DNA of 64,000 nucleotides from Scilla litardierei (GCA_030789695.1 CM061133.1:91859248-91923247); one strand, 5' to 3'. Shown: positions 1-11,928, counted from the first letter of the stretch. Numbers and translations are program-made. Notes: generated by a model not told the origin, from the letters alone.

Positions 1-300
1 TCACAGGGGCCTCACCTCTCGATATCGAACGATCCTCCTCATCAGCCGTAAGCCGAGGGGCCATCGCTAGCCACTGAACGACCCTCGACCGTCGTCAACC
101 GTAAGTCGAAGGGGCCTCGTTCCTTGTCACCGAACCACCCCCGTCGTCAGCCGTAAGCTGTGGGGCCACTCCTCCCCACTAAACGACCCTCGATCCTCGT
201 CAGCCGTAAGTCAGAGGGGCCTCACCCTTTGCTACCAAATGACCCTCGTTATCAGTAGTAAGCTGAAGGACCAACCTTTGCCACTAAACAACCCATTAAC
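1..300. repeat. Minisatellite, 52-53 bp unit, about 5 copies
   Basis: The anchor CAGCCGTAAG (or a one- to two-base variant) recurs at about 43, 96, 148, 201 and 253, a steady 52-53 bp spacing. Between anchors the text alternates GGGGCC and GACCCTCG blocks. The array lies downstream of the minus-strand extra gene at 480-2720, the position expected between pol and the antisense gene of a plus-strand Tat element whose pol would lie left of the window. The array runs off the window edge. Confidence 0.8.
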
Positions 301-479
301 AGTGTGCCCCCATGGTCTATGATTTAAAAATCATACTTATCGCGTGAATACGCCTGATGTATCAATGGCCCAACTTACAATCAATTTTTGTAAAAATTGA
401 ATATTGAGGCATTGAGGGGCCACACATGCACATACGCTCAAATGAAGCTTAAAAATAGAAGAAAAATCAAAAGTTCTTT
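301..479. other. AT-rich spacer, nothing recognised
   Basis: This short stretch joins the minisatellite to the antisense pseudogene. I see no open frame or repeat. Confidence 0.5.
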
Positions 480-2720
480 TTATTCATTCCAAAACGGTTA
501 CATAAAACCTTAGTCAAAATTCTACCAGCCTAAGAGGGGAGAGCACTCTTCGGCATAAAGACGTTCTGAAAGGCTTCCATCGCCTTTGTAAACCTCGTCG
601 TAATCTCCTTATGAATCTAGACTGACCACTCTGACTCGACAGCTTTGGCCCGAAGCTCAGATACATCCGCTTTGTAAGCCTCTGCTGACTTCTCCGAGTC
701 GGTAGCCTTGGCTCGAAGCTCAATTATTTCCTGTTCGAGTCTTCGAGGTCTGCATGGAGCCGGGCCCTCTCCCTCCCCCATTGAGCCTTAGCCGATTTTC
801 TGAGGTTAGACATGGACGAGAGGCGAGTCTTTGCCTCTAAGGCTCCCACTTGGCCTCAGCCTTGACTATAAGCATTCTTCCCAAGTCATCTTCTGTCATC
901 CTTATCCAGGCTTCAAGCTCGGAGGCCTTGCGCTCCGTGGTCACCCTTCACCCTCCCTCAATTATGTTGACGGCCTGTCGACACAATACAGCGCCAATGA
1001 TGGACATCTACGAAAAGCATCGATCAAGAATAGTCATATTACAAGTCGAGAGACAAACAGTGAACAACTTACCTGGTATCCACATCCCACGAAGAAGTTA
1101 GCCTCCCTTTCAATATCCAAACCTTGACGGAGCTCCAAATCCCAAGGGAGAATGGAGTTCTCCACGTGGCGAGCAGTCTTCCCAAAGTCCAACAGGACCG
1201 ACTCTTCCTTTCCGACAATAAATGGAGGCTGAGGAGGTTTCTCCTCGTACAGGTCCAGAGGAACGAGACGAGAGCTGATTTAGCAACATAACTCGATCGA
1301 AATCCGAGTGGATCGGGCCGACCAAGGGAGCAGGTAGGTCGATACCGCTCCATGGCCACTTATCCAGAGGAGGATTCGCGGGGGTCTCAATCGTCCCCCT
1401 AAGGATCGAGGGGGGCCACCTCCCGACCTTTCGCCAAGGGTGAAAGCATATGGTTCGTCTCCTCGACCCGCCTTCTTTTTTTCGAGTCCTCCCCTTCATA
1501 GGAGGATGGACCCCGTTTCTTGCTGACAATTTCAGTAGGCTCAAGAGCCGCAATAGCATCAACGTCATCCACCACCAAAGGCTCCGAGACAATGATGGAA
1601 GCTATGGGCGGGACATAGTAAGCGATAGCTGGACTCGGAGCCTCCCTCGACGAGGCATGGGAGGATGACCTCGAGGTCCGCCTGACCTCATCCCCCTCAG
1701 AGGAAGAGATTTGACTGAGGGGAACGGGGGACTGAGCACTCAATCCCTTAGTTCTTTTCTTCTTCCTGCGTTGTTCTCTCCAGATTTGACCCAGCCCATG
1801 GTCTACGTTTCTCTGAGGTCCGCTAGTCATATCTGCAAATAACGAATATAATTATCGTAAGTGATTGCGATAAAGACACAGAAGCAATATGCATTACCCG
1901 GACTCTACAAAATGGTCTTCAGTCGATGGCCATCCAACAAATAAGAAGTCGACCTCTCTCATCTCGGTCAGCTCAAAAGAAGTTTGCCCGCCTCGACCTC
2001 CCCCGATGTTAACCTTGCCTTGACCTCTTCTGGTGCTAACATGGGCCCTTTAGCGAGGTCAAGGCTCAGAGAACGCCAACCATTAAGCATCGGACCTAAG
2101 TCGGGGAGAACAACAAACACGAATGTATCTTCCCAACTAGGATCAGAGAGCGGGAGATCGTATATGAGCCTCTTCGCCAGGAAAGTGACGATGTGATACC
2201 GCACCTTGCGAGGGTCGACTATTATCCGGAAGAAATACTTAAACAGCCAAATAGATGGTCGAACTCCACAAAGCTCACAAAGCACGACGAAACAGACTAG
2301 GGGAGAAATGTCATGTGGTGCAAGTTGACAGCGAGAAAGCCCCAAAGAGCATATGATCTCTATGATGAAGGGGTGAAGAGGAAAGCGAAGCCCAAAACGA
2401 AAAGCTTTGGGGTACACTCCAACCATGTTCCTCCAAGGAAAGCAAACTCTCTCATCAAATCCAGGCAACCTAATCATGTAAGGAGGACAAAGGCAATCTG
2501 ACCAAACCCTTGCAACCAGATCATGGGAGAACTCTGGTGCCTTCTCCAGAATAACTTAGGGGACCTCTGAGTTCCGATCCCTCCAACGAATGGGAGGTGC
2601 TGGTTCTATGCGAACCCTTTTCCCATTTCCAGGAACATCGTCGCGGTGAGGAGGTTGAAGGCACACCACGAGCTCTTCATAGGATGGCTCATGTATCCTT
2701 ACCGATGGAAACATGCCCAT
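480..2720 (-). pseudogene. Decayed antisense extra gene of a Tat-type gypsy element (PF04195-like)
   Basis: A minus-strand start at 2720 is in frame with the open stretch 2477-1968 apart from one TAA. That stretch carries the signature GLRFPLHPFI and resembles the plus-strand product at 40975-41725, so the two are homologous. The family is known as 'putative gypsy type transposon' (Pfam PF04195, Transposase_28). A frameshift near 1970, then a probable intron of about 70 bp ending TTTGCAG before 1830, leads into a hydrophilic Ser/Lys/Arg-rich segment (1830-1399). Further frameshifts follow, and a heptad-like Glu/Ala/Lys coiled-coil region lies at about 850-500. Order and introns match the intact copy at 40 kb, but this one is dead. 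Its molecular role is unknown. Confidence 0.7.
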
Positions 2721-3029
2721 ATTGATTTAAAGAGGAATCACGATCGGTTAGTAAAGATACCTTATCAAGATCAAGAAAAATCAAAAGGAAGTAATGAACG
2801 AGTCGAGATTTCAAAAAGAAAATAGAGGCGAAGCAAGAAAGACTTTTTCTTCTCATCCCTTTCATTTATACAGAGGAGCTCACCAAATAGGTGACTGATG
2901 AGCAACACGTGTCTGAGTCCAACATCAAGAAACGATGAGGATTGATTTAGAAACGAAAGGTTTTTTAGGGTACAAATCAAATCAACCATTTTGAAGACCA
3001 TATGCATTTAAGGAGGATACACATCATGC
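2721..3029. other. Non-coding inner edge of the left Tat-like element
   Basis: This stretch separates the antisense gene start from the probable LTR, as the 310 bp gap does in the 40 kb element. No gene is seen; purine runs near 3008-3018 could be a polypurine tract. Confidence 0.35.
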
Positions 3030-3790
3030 TGTCTCAATCAACGCTGTTTCATGAGACATGAAAGATGGGGAACATTTTTGGTGCATGGGTATGGCCCACG
3101 AAATGGTATCAAGGTGTGCGGCCCATTTAGAGCCTACAACCTACAACCTGTAATTAAGGCAGAGTAATACGTAGTCAAGCGAACGGCTAACTCGACTGTT
3201 AGACTCTTGCTGATACTCAGGGAGGAGTTAATGAGACCGAGTAAATAGGCGGCCATTATCACCAATCCTGGAGAAGATCCAGCCAAAATCAATGAGGGAC
3301 GGTTATTTGCAATTGTCAGACCAACATCTATAAATACCCGAGAGGACAATGCTAAAAGGGTTCCAACTCCCAAGGTACGAGATCTAATTCTTTGAGATTA
3401 CATACTTCATATTATAGTTCTTCCACAAAAAAGCTTGCGACGCTAGATCTGAGACAAGCCTCCACGGGTCGATCTCAGCTGCTCCAAGATCCCTCCCACT
3501 CTTAAGTCCCATTATAACTTAAGCATCCGAGGAGATTTGGGTCGAGACCCATATCCGACCCACATGACGCTTCCTTATAGTGCAGATCATCGAGTCCCGG
3601 TCCTACGAGAAGATCGTATCCGAGCTTCTGTGTATCAATCGACCGAGGCATGATCCGTTCGAAGGTCGAATAACCACCAAAAGCCGGTTACCATCTATTA
3701 ACGACACTGGTTCTTCCAACCTAGGGTCCCACTCAACCGACTGATGAGGCTCCTACTCAGCAACAACGGATTCACATCAGCATCTCAATT
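3030..3790 (+). mobile_element. Probable 3' LTR of the left Tat-like element
   Basis: By analogy with the 40 kb element, the LTR should lie about 300 bp beyond the start of the antisense gene. The stretch has a promoter-like TATA box near 3328 and no coding potential. It ends near GTTACGGCC at 3791. A second copy is not in the window, so both ends are guesses; TG candidates lie at about 3029-3032 and CA candidates near 3775-3785. Confidence 0.4.
3328..3335 (+). promoter_or_regulatory. TATA box in probable LTR
   Basis: CTATAAATA followed by a G/C-rich stretch is the usual form of a plant LTR core promoter. Transcription would run right, the same direction as the inferred element. Confidence 0.45.
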
Positions 3791-3810
3791 GTTACGGCCA
3801 TTTTTGGCCT

Positions 3811-3814
<4 letters not shown>

Positions 3815-3881
<67 letters not shown>
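3815..3881. repeat. (TA)n microsatellite, about 33 units
   Basis: Uninterrupted TA dinucleotides. It abuts fold-back element M1 on its right side. Confidence 0.95.
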
Positions 3882-3885
<4 letters not shown>

Positions 3886-4259
3886 ATCTTCGGGTGTGAA
3901 AAATCCCGTGCGAAAGCCGTGCGAAAACTTTTTTTTTATTTTTTTGAAATTTTTTTTTCAAAAATTCTTTTTTTGATGTTTAATCCATACAAATATATAC
4001 CCCAGGGAAAATAATGGGTGAACCCGTTGGGCATTAGAGCCCCCATCCACCCGTTACAAATTTAACGGTCTCAAAACGTGCGAATTTGATGAAATGCCTT
4101 GATCGAAGACCAAATGACATTATTTCTCAACCATTATTTTTTGAGGGGGGTATAACAACATATAATGAGGGTGGAAAAAAGAATTTTTGAAAAAAAAAAT
4201 TTCAAAAAAAAGATAAAAACATTTTCGCACGGTACGAAATGTTCTCATTTGAAAATTTT

Positions 4260-4261
<2 letters not shown>
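3882..4261. mobile_element. Fold-back MITE-like element M1 between two (TA)n tracts
   Basis: The two ends are imperfect inverted repeats sharing CCGTGCGAAAA and its reverse complement. Inner arms are T-rich on the left and A-rich on the right. The centre has a wording close to that of M4 (CCATCYACC...AACGGTCT...AAAACGTGC), which links the two. The element sits exactly between (TA)n tracts on both sides. It encodes nothing and would be non-autonomous. Confidence 0.65.

Positions 4262-4297
<36 letters not shown>
4262..4297. repeat. (TA)n microsatellite, right flank of M1
   Basis: TA dinucleotides ending with the A that precedes the TC start of Helitron H1. Confidence 0.9.
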
Positions 4298-4300
<3 letters not shown>

Positions 4301-5029
4301 ATTATACATTTGACAGCGTTTTTTGAATCCTAGGGCTGACTAGGACAAGATAAAGAGTGGCTGAGATTTGATCTTGGTAAATCAATGGTTGAGATTGGAT
4401 TTTATGAAAATTTTAGTGTGAAAACTAAAATTTTGGTGGGAAAAGTGTCTTGGGAACCAAAACTTTGAAATTAGAAGTGTTTTGGGGAAGATTGTGGAGA
4501 TTAAATTTGGGGAAAAAGTGCCTTGGGAACCTAAACTTTGAAATTAGAAGTGCCTTGGTAAAGATTGTGGAGATTAAATTTGGGGGAAAAAGTGCCTTGG
4601 GAACCTAAACTTTGAAATTAAAAGTGCATTGGGAAAATATTATGGGGAAGCATGATCCATTAAATTAAACAAAATAAAAAATTTAGCGTAAAAAAATTTA
4701 GCGAAATAACAAACTAGCGCAAAAATACCCTCTGGTTTGTTGTGGCGCCCGCGGCGCGCCGCCGGGCGTCGAAGGCGCTCGTGCTGAGGGCACCTGCTAA
4801 ATTTTTATTTGTTGTTTTGTGCCGAAGGCGCGGGCGTCAAATTTGTTGTTCGACGTCGAATTTGTTGTTCCGCACCAAAGACGCGCAGAAGGTACCCGTA
4901 CCGCTAAATATTTTTACACTAATTTATTGTTCCGTTAAGTTTTGGATGTGGAAAAAATTTTTTGGGGAACAAAAATTTCGCGGGGAAAATCTTAAATGAA
5001 CCGTGGCTGCGGGCACGGGTTATGACTAG
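4298..5029 (+). mobile_element. Non-autonomous Helitron H1
   Basis: It begins TCTATTATACATTTG directly after an A, and ends with a hairpin (CCGTG...CACGG, 5001-5018) followed seven bases later by CTAG at 5026-5029. TC start, 3' hairpin and CTRR end are the Helitron hallmarks. Inside are about three copies of an 80-odd bp repeat (4440-4650, wording around TGCCTTGGGAACC), then a GC-rich minisatellite built on GCGCCGAAGGCGC-like palindromes (4740-4900). No Rep/helicase gene is present, so it depends on another element. Confidence 0.75.
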
Positions 5030-5853
5030 TCTATTATTCATTTGACAACGTTTTTTGAATTCTAGGGCTGACTGGGACAAGATAAAAAGTGGCTGGGATT
5101 TGATCTTGGAAAATTAATGGTTGAGATTGGATTTTGTGAAAATTTTAGTAGAAAAACTTAAATTTTGATGGGAAAAGTGTCTTGGAAACCAAAACTTTGA
5201 AATTAGAAGTGTCTTGGGAAAGATTGTAGAGATTAAATTTGGGGGGAAAGTGTCTTGGGAACCAAAACTTTGAAATAAGAAGTTTCTTGGGAAAGATTGT
5301 GGAGATTACATTTGGGGGGGAAAGTGCCTTGGGAACCTAAACTTTGAAATTAGAAGTGTCTTGGGAAACATTGTGGAGATCAAATTTGGAGGAAAAAGTG
5401 CATTGGGAACATAAACTTTGAAATTTAAAGTTCCTTGGGAAAGATTATGGAGAAGCATGATCCATTAAATTAAACAAAATAAAAAATTAGAGTAAAACAA
5501 TTTAGCGGAATAACAAATTAGCGTAAAAATACACTGAGCTTTGTTGTTCCGGCGCAGCCAGTGCCGAAGGCGCCCGCTAATTTTTTACGCTAATTTATTG
5601 TTCCGCGACGAAGGCGCGGCCACCAAATTTGTTGTTCGACGCCGAATTTGTTGTTCCGCGCCAAAGGCGCCTGTGCTGAATTTGTTGTTCCACGCCGAAG
5701 ACGCCCGCGCCGTAGGTGTCCGCGCCGCTAAATATTTTTACGCTAATTTATTATTGTGTTAAATTTTGGCTGTGGAAATAATTTTTCGGGGAACAAAGAT
5801 TTCGTGGGGGAAATCTTAAATGAAACGTGCCCGCGGGCACGATTTATGACTAG
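5030..5853 (+). mobile_element. Non-autonomous Helitron H2, head-to-tail with H1
   Basis: It starts TCTATTATTCATTTG at the base right after the CTAG of H1. It ends with the perfect 16-base palindrome CGTGCCCGCGGGCACG (5826-5841), eight bases before CTAG at 5850-5853, followed by T. It is a close relative of H1. The extra 92 bp fit additional copies of the internal repeat (about 5165-5450) and of the GCGCC minisatellite (5540-5740). Confidence 0.8.
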
Positions 5854-5866
5854 TATATATATATAT

Positions 5867-6262
5867 GAGATTAATGGACTAGTGCTACCGCGCTGGAAAT
5901 TTTTCTAGCGCGATCAGCATTTTGGACGACCGAAAAACTTTTTTTAAAATATTTTTTGCAGTAGTTAGATATACTTGTTATGAAGCTCCCCACAAATTTT
6001 TAGGTCGATCTGACATCGTTTGAGCCTCCGTTCATCGATTTCAAAAACGTTGCGCAAAACTATGTACAGTTTGCACAACGTTTTTGAAATCGATGAATGG
6101 AGGCTCAAACGGTGTCAGATCGACCTGAAAATTTGTGGGGAGCTTCCTAACAAGTATATCTACCAACTGCAAAAAAAATTTTAAAAATATACGTGAGGGA
6201 CCCCAGATCACTGACAACGCTGGAAACATTTCCAGCGCTGTTAGCTCTTCTCCATTTTTCAC
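5867..6262. mobile_element. Fold-back element M2
   Basis: A long, nearly perfect inverted repeat centred near 6062: arms of about 115 bp (roughly 5945-6060 and 6065-6185) share CCCCACAAATTTT...AGGTCGATCTGACA and its complement. Each outer tip has a small hairpin of its own (CGCGCTGG...CTAGCGCG on the left, CGCTGG...CCAGCG on the right). Short TA tracts flank it. Predicted ORFs here are only the two arms read in both directions. Hairpin-tipped structure is shared with M3-M6. Confidence 0.75.
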
Positions 6263-7428
6263 TATATATATCTATATTATAAAACATGGATCTTATCATG
6301 GGTTTTTGGATAAAAGTTTTTGGATAAGAGTTGAGAAATTGGTTAGATTTGATGGATGTTATAAAGAGAAATTGGATATGAGAAATTGGATAAGAGTTGA
6401 GAAATTGGTTAAGACAAGAGAAATTGAAATTGAGAGAAGAAAACTTGAGTTTGGGGGGAAAATATTTGATATGAGGTTTGAAATTTGAAGTTTGAAACAA
6501 AATTTTAGTGGAGATTAAATTTTGGGGGGAATGAAATATTTTGGGGGAAGTTGGAAATAAAACAACTTTGAAAATTAAATCATCTCTCAGATCTCTCTCC
6601 CCATCCTCGCTCTTTTCTTTCTCCTTCACCCAACCCCCCTGCATTTCCCTGCTCTGATCCCGTCCCCCTCCCCCTCAGTCTCTGATGCGTCCGAAATGTA
6701 ACCCCGAACGATGTCGTCTAACCGCAAGTGCATGGTATAGTGGCAAGCGGGTATCGAACACGGGGAAGCGGTGCTATACTACCTATCTACTCCTAGGTTA
6801 GGTTAGAATTGCGGGTTTATTGGTGGATGTGAAGTGCGGAGGGTTGTGATGGTGATGGATGCGAACATCGTGTCACTCGATGTCGTAAATATGGGGTTTC
6901 ACACAAAGAAAGGGAGAAATAAAATACAAAAGACTAGGGCTTTAGGACTCGCCACTAGGACCGTTGGATGTCGACGCTAGGTTAGGACTCTTACGTTGCA
7001 CTGGTTTAATTGGGGATTGTAGCATCTAGGAAGTGAATTCATGTGTCTGGGCATCATGAATCTAACGTACTGCGTTAACCCCGCTCTCGCGATAGGCGCA
7101 CACAATACTGCATTAAGGATCTACAATAATCTCACCACTCTCGTGGTTCGAATGCTCTCAACTCGTACCACTCTTGTGGGTTAGAGCTTCGAGGTATTTT
7201 GGTGGCTCTTAATGATGCAATGGCGGTAGCCGTCAATTAGTTATACAGTTCATCGGTGGATCCCCTCAAGGCACAAGCCGGGCATGGTCACGTGCCTCGG
7301 TTGAATCCACTAACTCCCTAATTAAATCCGGAGGATATTCCTTAAGCTAATCGATTCCACCGACCGTGGGCACGATCTCAGTATGAATTCCCATAGGGAA
7401 CTTATTAGATCAACCAAAATACAACCCC

Positions 7429-7437
7429 ATTTATACC
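7429..7437 (-). promoter_or_regulatory. TATA box of the Athila-like 3' LTR
   Basis: Minus-strand GGTATAAATGG; the same string is found in the other LTR at about 12915-12923. It places U3 at higher coordinates and R-U5 at lower ones. Confidence 0.6.
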
Positions 7438-7890
7438 CAACGCACCATAAAAATCCCAACTTTACGTCTAAATTCTAAGTTCCATGGGCTAATCCCTTAG
7501 CCATAGAAAAGACTACTCAAGCATAGCAATATCAATATATAATATAACACACAAAGAATTCATTGCATGCGTCGAAAAGAGATAAAACAATAAGAAACCA
7601 CAAAGAAATAACAAATAGATTTAAAGAGACAAAAGTACTTATCTTGATACAAAGGAGGGGCCTAGGGCATGGCCAAACTCCCCAAAAGATCGTCGCCGAA
7701 AAACTCTCAGAAAAGATCTAAAAATTCCTCTCTAAAAAGTATACAAAAGTCTCCACAAAATCTAATCTAAACGTCTCCCCCAAAAATATGTACAGAGCTC
7801 CCTCTAGCCGCCCAGATGACGGCTGCTCCATATCCCCCAAAACCCTCCGAATCGTCCCCCAAAAATCCGGCGCAGTGTAAAGGATGGGCC

Positions 7891-8215
7891 CACAGCGACT
7901 CGGTCCGAGTACAAAGCTGCTCGGTCGAGTCATTCGGCTGCTCAGTCGAGTTGAACAGGGAATCAAATTCTTCGAAAATATCTCGCTCTGCTAACCCAGC
8001 TGATTCGGTGCTGCTCGGTCGAGTAGGACTTTGCTCGGACCGAGCAAGTAGTTGCTCGGTCAAGTCGAAGGTCGCTTGGCTGATTGGGGACTAAAAATAC
8101 ACTTCAGACCGAGTAAGAGGTTGCTCGGTAGGACACCAAAAACAGCATTTTGACTGAGTAGTGCACTACTCGGACCGAGTAGAGTACTACTCGACCGAGT
8201 AGGCTACTGAGAACA
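7891..8215. repeat. Array of CTCGGTCGAGT palindromes in U3 (3' LTR)
   Basis: About a dozen copies of CTCGGTCGAGT, ACTCGACCGAG and CTCGGACCGAG in both orientations, many able to pair into stem-loops (for example CTACTCG-GAC-CGAGTAG). On the minus strand they lie 460-780 bp upstream of the TATA box, inside U3. Confidence 0.8.
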
Positions 8216-8712
8216 GTTTCAGCACTGTACCATCAACTTGCAGAAATTTCCCAGGGCTCATCCGACCTCCGATTGGTGCGTTCTTGGTGGCGTTGGAACC
8301 GTCTTGAAGTCTATTAGCTGGAAACAATATTGTAAAAATAGTGAAAAATCCCAAGTGATAGATTATTTAAAAATAGTGCACGGTTGTCCTGTTTTCAGCA
8401 CTTCGGGTCGCTCGATTCCTTCGCCGCATCATAGTTCGATCGAGCGACCTTCTCTCTTGCCCCTTCCTCGCTCCAGTATTATTTTTTGGCACCTTGAGCA
8501 TGTCATCATGAGTCTCATTGGTGCTCTCACGTCGTCGATCGTCTTATCGACTCCAAATTGCTCCAATATCGCCCAAATCCCTGAAATGGATATAAACGAT
8601 CCGAAAGTCATATTATTCCAAATAATAGCATAAAAGCGTATGAAATATATAATTTAGCAATCATTTTGACGTGTAATCATATATATATAATGTGAAATAT
8701 AAGGACACATCA

Positions 8713-10340
8713 AAATCCCACAAGCTTACCTCTTACTCGTCCTCGAGGAAGACTAGTAAGAAGCGAACACGGTAGATGGATACAATGGAGATGTGAGGCA
8801 GTGATGTATAAATAGAGAAAAGGGGTTCAATCTTAAATTCCAAAAAAAATATAAGAACCCAAGACGCAAGATCTCGTGAACACACGTCAATATAAAATTA
8901 GAACACATATACACAACAAATACTTAAGTCTCGCTCAAATTAAAATAACGTGGATTTCAATAAATTTAATGAACTTGATAAGCAATAAAAATAGATTAGA
9001 GTTATATCATATCATAGTTTATCATGCAATATACTAATTTCACAGAAATGAAACCAAAGTTCACAACTCATTCTCTAAGCAGTATAATATGACATGATCG
9101 GACTTTTTCAAGCATGCGCGGTATTTTGTTATACTTCATGGAACGAATTTCGCAAATCCAATCAAGGTAAGGCTTCACCACACTACGACCATTTCAAAAC
9201 TCCTAGAACCCATCAACTTTGCCATGTCTTAGTTCTATAAAGAAATGGAGATAAGGATATGGGATTTTGTAGTTTTATATTGTTTTTGGCTATATGAAAA
9301 TTTCATATGCATTTTTCCTTCTTTGTATACACGAGATAAGTCAATATATACAAGAAGCGGCCTATGCATACCAGACCAGACGGTCTTAGAGCATTAGGTT
9401 ACGAAGAACCCCTAGGGCCTTTAATTCAAGATATTTGTTTGATTTTTGTATTTTTTGGATTTTTGCAAACTCACGTAAACACGATGGAATGCAAAGCATG
9501 ATCAAAGATCATTTATTGGCTATTCATAAAAGAAAATGAAAAAGCATAGAATCTAGACATGGCTCGGTTTCAGGAATCCTGATCATCACTACTTTGGTTG
9601 TCGTGGCGTTATCCTATCTCTTTTGAATCACTAAACATCCATGAAGCATTAGAATTATCAATCAAATCACGCAGGTGTCAAAAAATTTTCAGAGTTAATT
9701 CATTCATTTTTAACTTACCTGTTTCGAGAATATGGTTGTGAAACTATGGATTCAACTATGAAAAAGCATATTAATATAGATTCACTAATCAAGGAATTAA
9801 ACTCTAATCTGACAGATATCAGAGTTCATAAAAAAATAAATCCACGATATTTCATAGAAAATAAAGCATATGAGACATAACTATAAGAGTGAACATGGTT
9901 CATATGGAAAATACGAAGTGTGTTTCATGATGAAGCAAAGTGTGTGCACTATGCACTCCCCCAAGCTTAAACATCACATTGTCCTCAATGTGTGTATGAT
10001 ATATATAGAGGACAACGACAAGAAAGGGGGGCCACTCAACAAAATAGTTTCTCTCCACCAAGCTTAAATATCACATAAAAATTGGGGGAGAGGTGAAATA
10101 AGCTCCAAACTATAGGGGTGATCATGGATAATAGATAGTGGGTTGGGTGCCAAAGAAAATTTAGCCATCAGATGGGGTGAATTTATTAAACTAAAAAACA
10201 TATAAAATCTTGTACGGTCCTCTCGCTGTCGAGAGGATTCCTGATTATTTAAAGCATAAAATACTACACTACTAGATTGGTACCACCTGTAACAAAAGGT
10301 GGGTCCAATATCTTTACCGGTGCAGGCAGCTGCTCTATCT
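8713..10340. other. Non-coding 3' part of the Athila-like element
   Basis: AT-rich, no convincing frame. It opens with a polypurine-like tract and a short run CTCGTCCTCGAGGAAGAC that reappears just inside the LTR at 62950, showing that both elements share this non-coding edge. A T-rich run with TTTTTGGATTTTTG near 9450 also recurs at 63570. Confidence 0.6.
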
Positions 10341-10347
10341 GCACTTT

Positions 10348-11147
10348 TCATGGCTCCACCAGGTGCCTATCTCCACGGGCTCCATCAGACTCCAGTAATA
10401 CGGCTCCCAGCATCTCTCCAAGGACTCCACCTGTACCCTGCAAGAGACAAGACGCATCAATCTGATGTGGAATATCTTTTCCCAAAATAAATGTATTCCA
10501 GAGAGGGTCATCAACAATAGTATTTAAAATAAAAAATGGTTGACAACACTTCCCTGGAAATAAATCTCTACTCTGATGCACCACGTCGATGAACTCCTCA
10601 TTGTTTTTCTCTGGTTCCCCAGGTAACTCTGGCATGATGGAGTGGGTCTCGTCAGGATGCTCCTCATCATCGTCAGACTCATCCCAGCGCACCTCCTGAC
10701 ATATTCAACAGCGTCCATGTGTGCTAAATCCTCGCCCTCCTCCTCGTATACGTCCCATTGTACCTCTTGATCATATGTATGTGTTTCCTGTAAAAGGTGC
10801 AATGAGTCATTGAAATCCGAATCATAATAAACATCATACACAGGAGGGGAATCAAATGTAAAGGGCAAGGAGGTGAAGAGATCTCCCTGAAAGGATGCAG
10901 TAAGCTTTGGTGGGTGGTCCTCAGAGTCAGCGGAAGGAAGAGGTGGCTGCTGAAGCTCTAAAGGAGGAGGGTGATGCTCAGGATCCGCATGAATGGCTGT
11001 GTCCTTGTCCCGACGCATGACCTCCTCGACGAATGTCTCTAGCTCCGCATGCAATATGTAAAATAAATATAGCTCGGCCTCCTCGCGAGGCACTGCTTCG
11101 GCCTCCTCCTCGGGTTCCTCTGGTATGGTAGGCCAAGTGAATTTCAT
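10348..11147 (-). CDS. Acidic ORF of the Athila-like element, unknown function
   Basis: The open frame from 11147 to 10524 encodes about 207 residues, rich in Glu, Asp and Pro, with runs such as PEEPEEEAEAVPREEAE near the N-terminus and several Tyr/Asp stretches in the middle. A further acidic frame (10692-10348) overlaps its end, so a single frameshift may have split one longer acidic protein. I recognise no pol, protease or envelope motif. Its start overlaps the end of the preceding frame (11144) by four bases. It may be a fast-changing element-specific product or a random survivor; the compositional bias over 200 residues argues for real coding. Confidence 0.4.
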
Positions 11148-11539
11148 CTTCTCCTTTCTACGCCTATGTCTTCGTTTCTGTCCCGGAATTCGAGGAACTG
11201 GATGGTGTGGCTTGGCCCTCTCAATAGTAGGTGCAGGTGGTCTATGGGTTCATGTATCTCGACCACGGTAGAAAAGTGGGTCTTCTGCCCCTCAACTAGA
11301 GCGCAGACTCCATCATCAATTGTGCCTGTGGAAGAGATACGATGAGTAACAAAATTTTGAGATCCAAGCTCAAAAGGGTCACCTACCGTTATCGTTAATG
11401 GACCGGTGCATCGAACTACGTCCACGATGCTTCTCAATAAGTCCATATATATGTCCTCCTCTGACAGCTCAGATGTCTCTATTTGTGGAGTGTTAATGGT
11501 GTGAAGGTGGATATGATCACCTTCAAGTGAAGCATACAC
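11144..11539 (-). pseudogene. Frame with duplicated gag-tail segment
   Basis: 131 residues without a known domain. It contains TGPLTITVGDPFE, which is a diverged copy of TGSLTVTVIKPSD at the end of the gag remnant just upstream. The DNA around 11380-11420 repeats that around 11610-11650. A local duplication of about 230 bp therefore built part of this frame. No function can be given. Confidence 0.45.
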
Positions 11540-11574
11540 TCCATCTATGATAGTACCTGCATCAGAGACATTAG

Positions 11575-11928
11575 CTAAAAAAATTCGATGAATGCTTGGT
11601 CGGATGGTTTAATTACCGTAACAGTTAGCGAACCGGTAGATCGAGCATCATCAATCATTTGCTCCAAGGTTTCTGCCAGCTGCAGATCACTGAACTTTCC
11701 TACTTGCATCCTCTTCATAAACTCATGTGAGGGTCCCTTTAGTCTTCTAGCAAAGATATCAAGTAGCCTGGAACCATCCCACTCATGGTCTGACTTCGTA
11801 TGGAACATCCCTAACATTCTTTCGAACTTGCGCAACGCCTCTCTGAAGGACTCTCCATCAGCCTGATAGAATGTAGTGAGGTATATATAGGACCGTATAG
11901 AACCCGGTCGCGTCTTTGAAAGTACCAT
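11575..11928 (-). pseudogene. gag remnant (retrotransposon gag domain)
   Basis: 117 residues. The stretch FYQADGESFREALRKFERML followed about 30 residues on by a FARRLKGPSHEFMK-like segment and an LAETLEQMIDD-like tail matches the order of the plant gypsy gag domain (the 'ESfyEaWeRFkeLL ... FYnGL ... daaaGG' layout), with the usual FYNGL motif altered. The N-terminal half expected after the primer-binding site is not readable (11929-12140 has stops), and no zinc knuckle follows. It would have formed the capsid of virus-like particles; this copy is a fragment. Confidence 0.55.

Larger units (their letters stand above)
6683..8712 (-). repeat. 3' LTR of the Athila-like element
   Basis: It matches 12168-14228 along its length with scattered substitutions and small indels (2030 against 2061 bp). 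One difference is a missing block in the palindrome array. An inferred polypurine tract (minus GTGGGATTT) adjoins at 8713-8725. Confidence 0.9.

Noticed and set aside
3791..3814. GTTACGGCCATTTTTGGCC palindrome as a terminator
   Set aside because: Plant genes do not use such terminators; it is more likely an LTR or fold-back tip next to (TA)n.
6135..6644. Overlapping frames of 117 and 165 residues on both strands
   Set aside because: They cover the arm of fold-back M2 and an AG-rich Helitron start; both are non-coding repeats.
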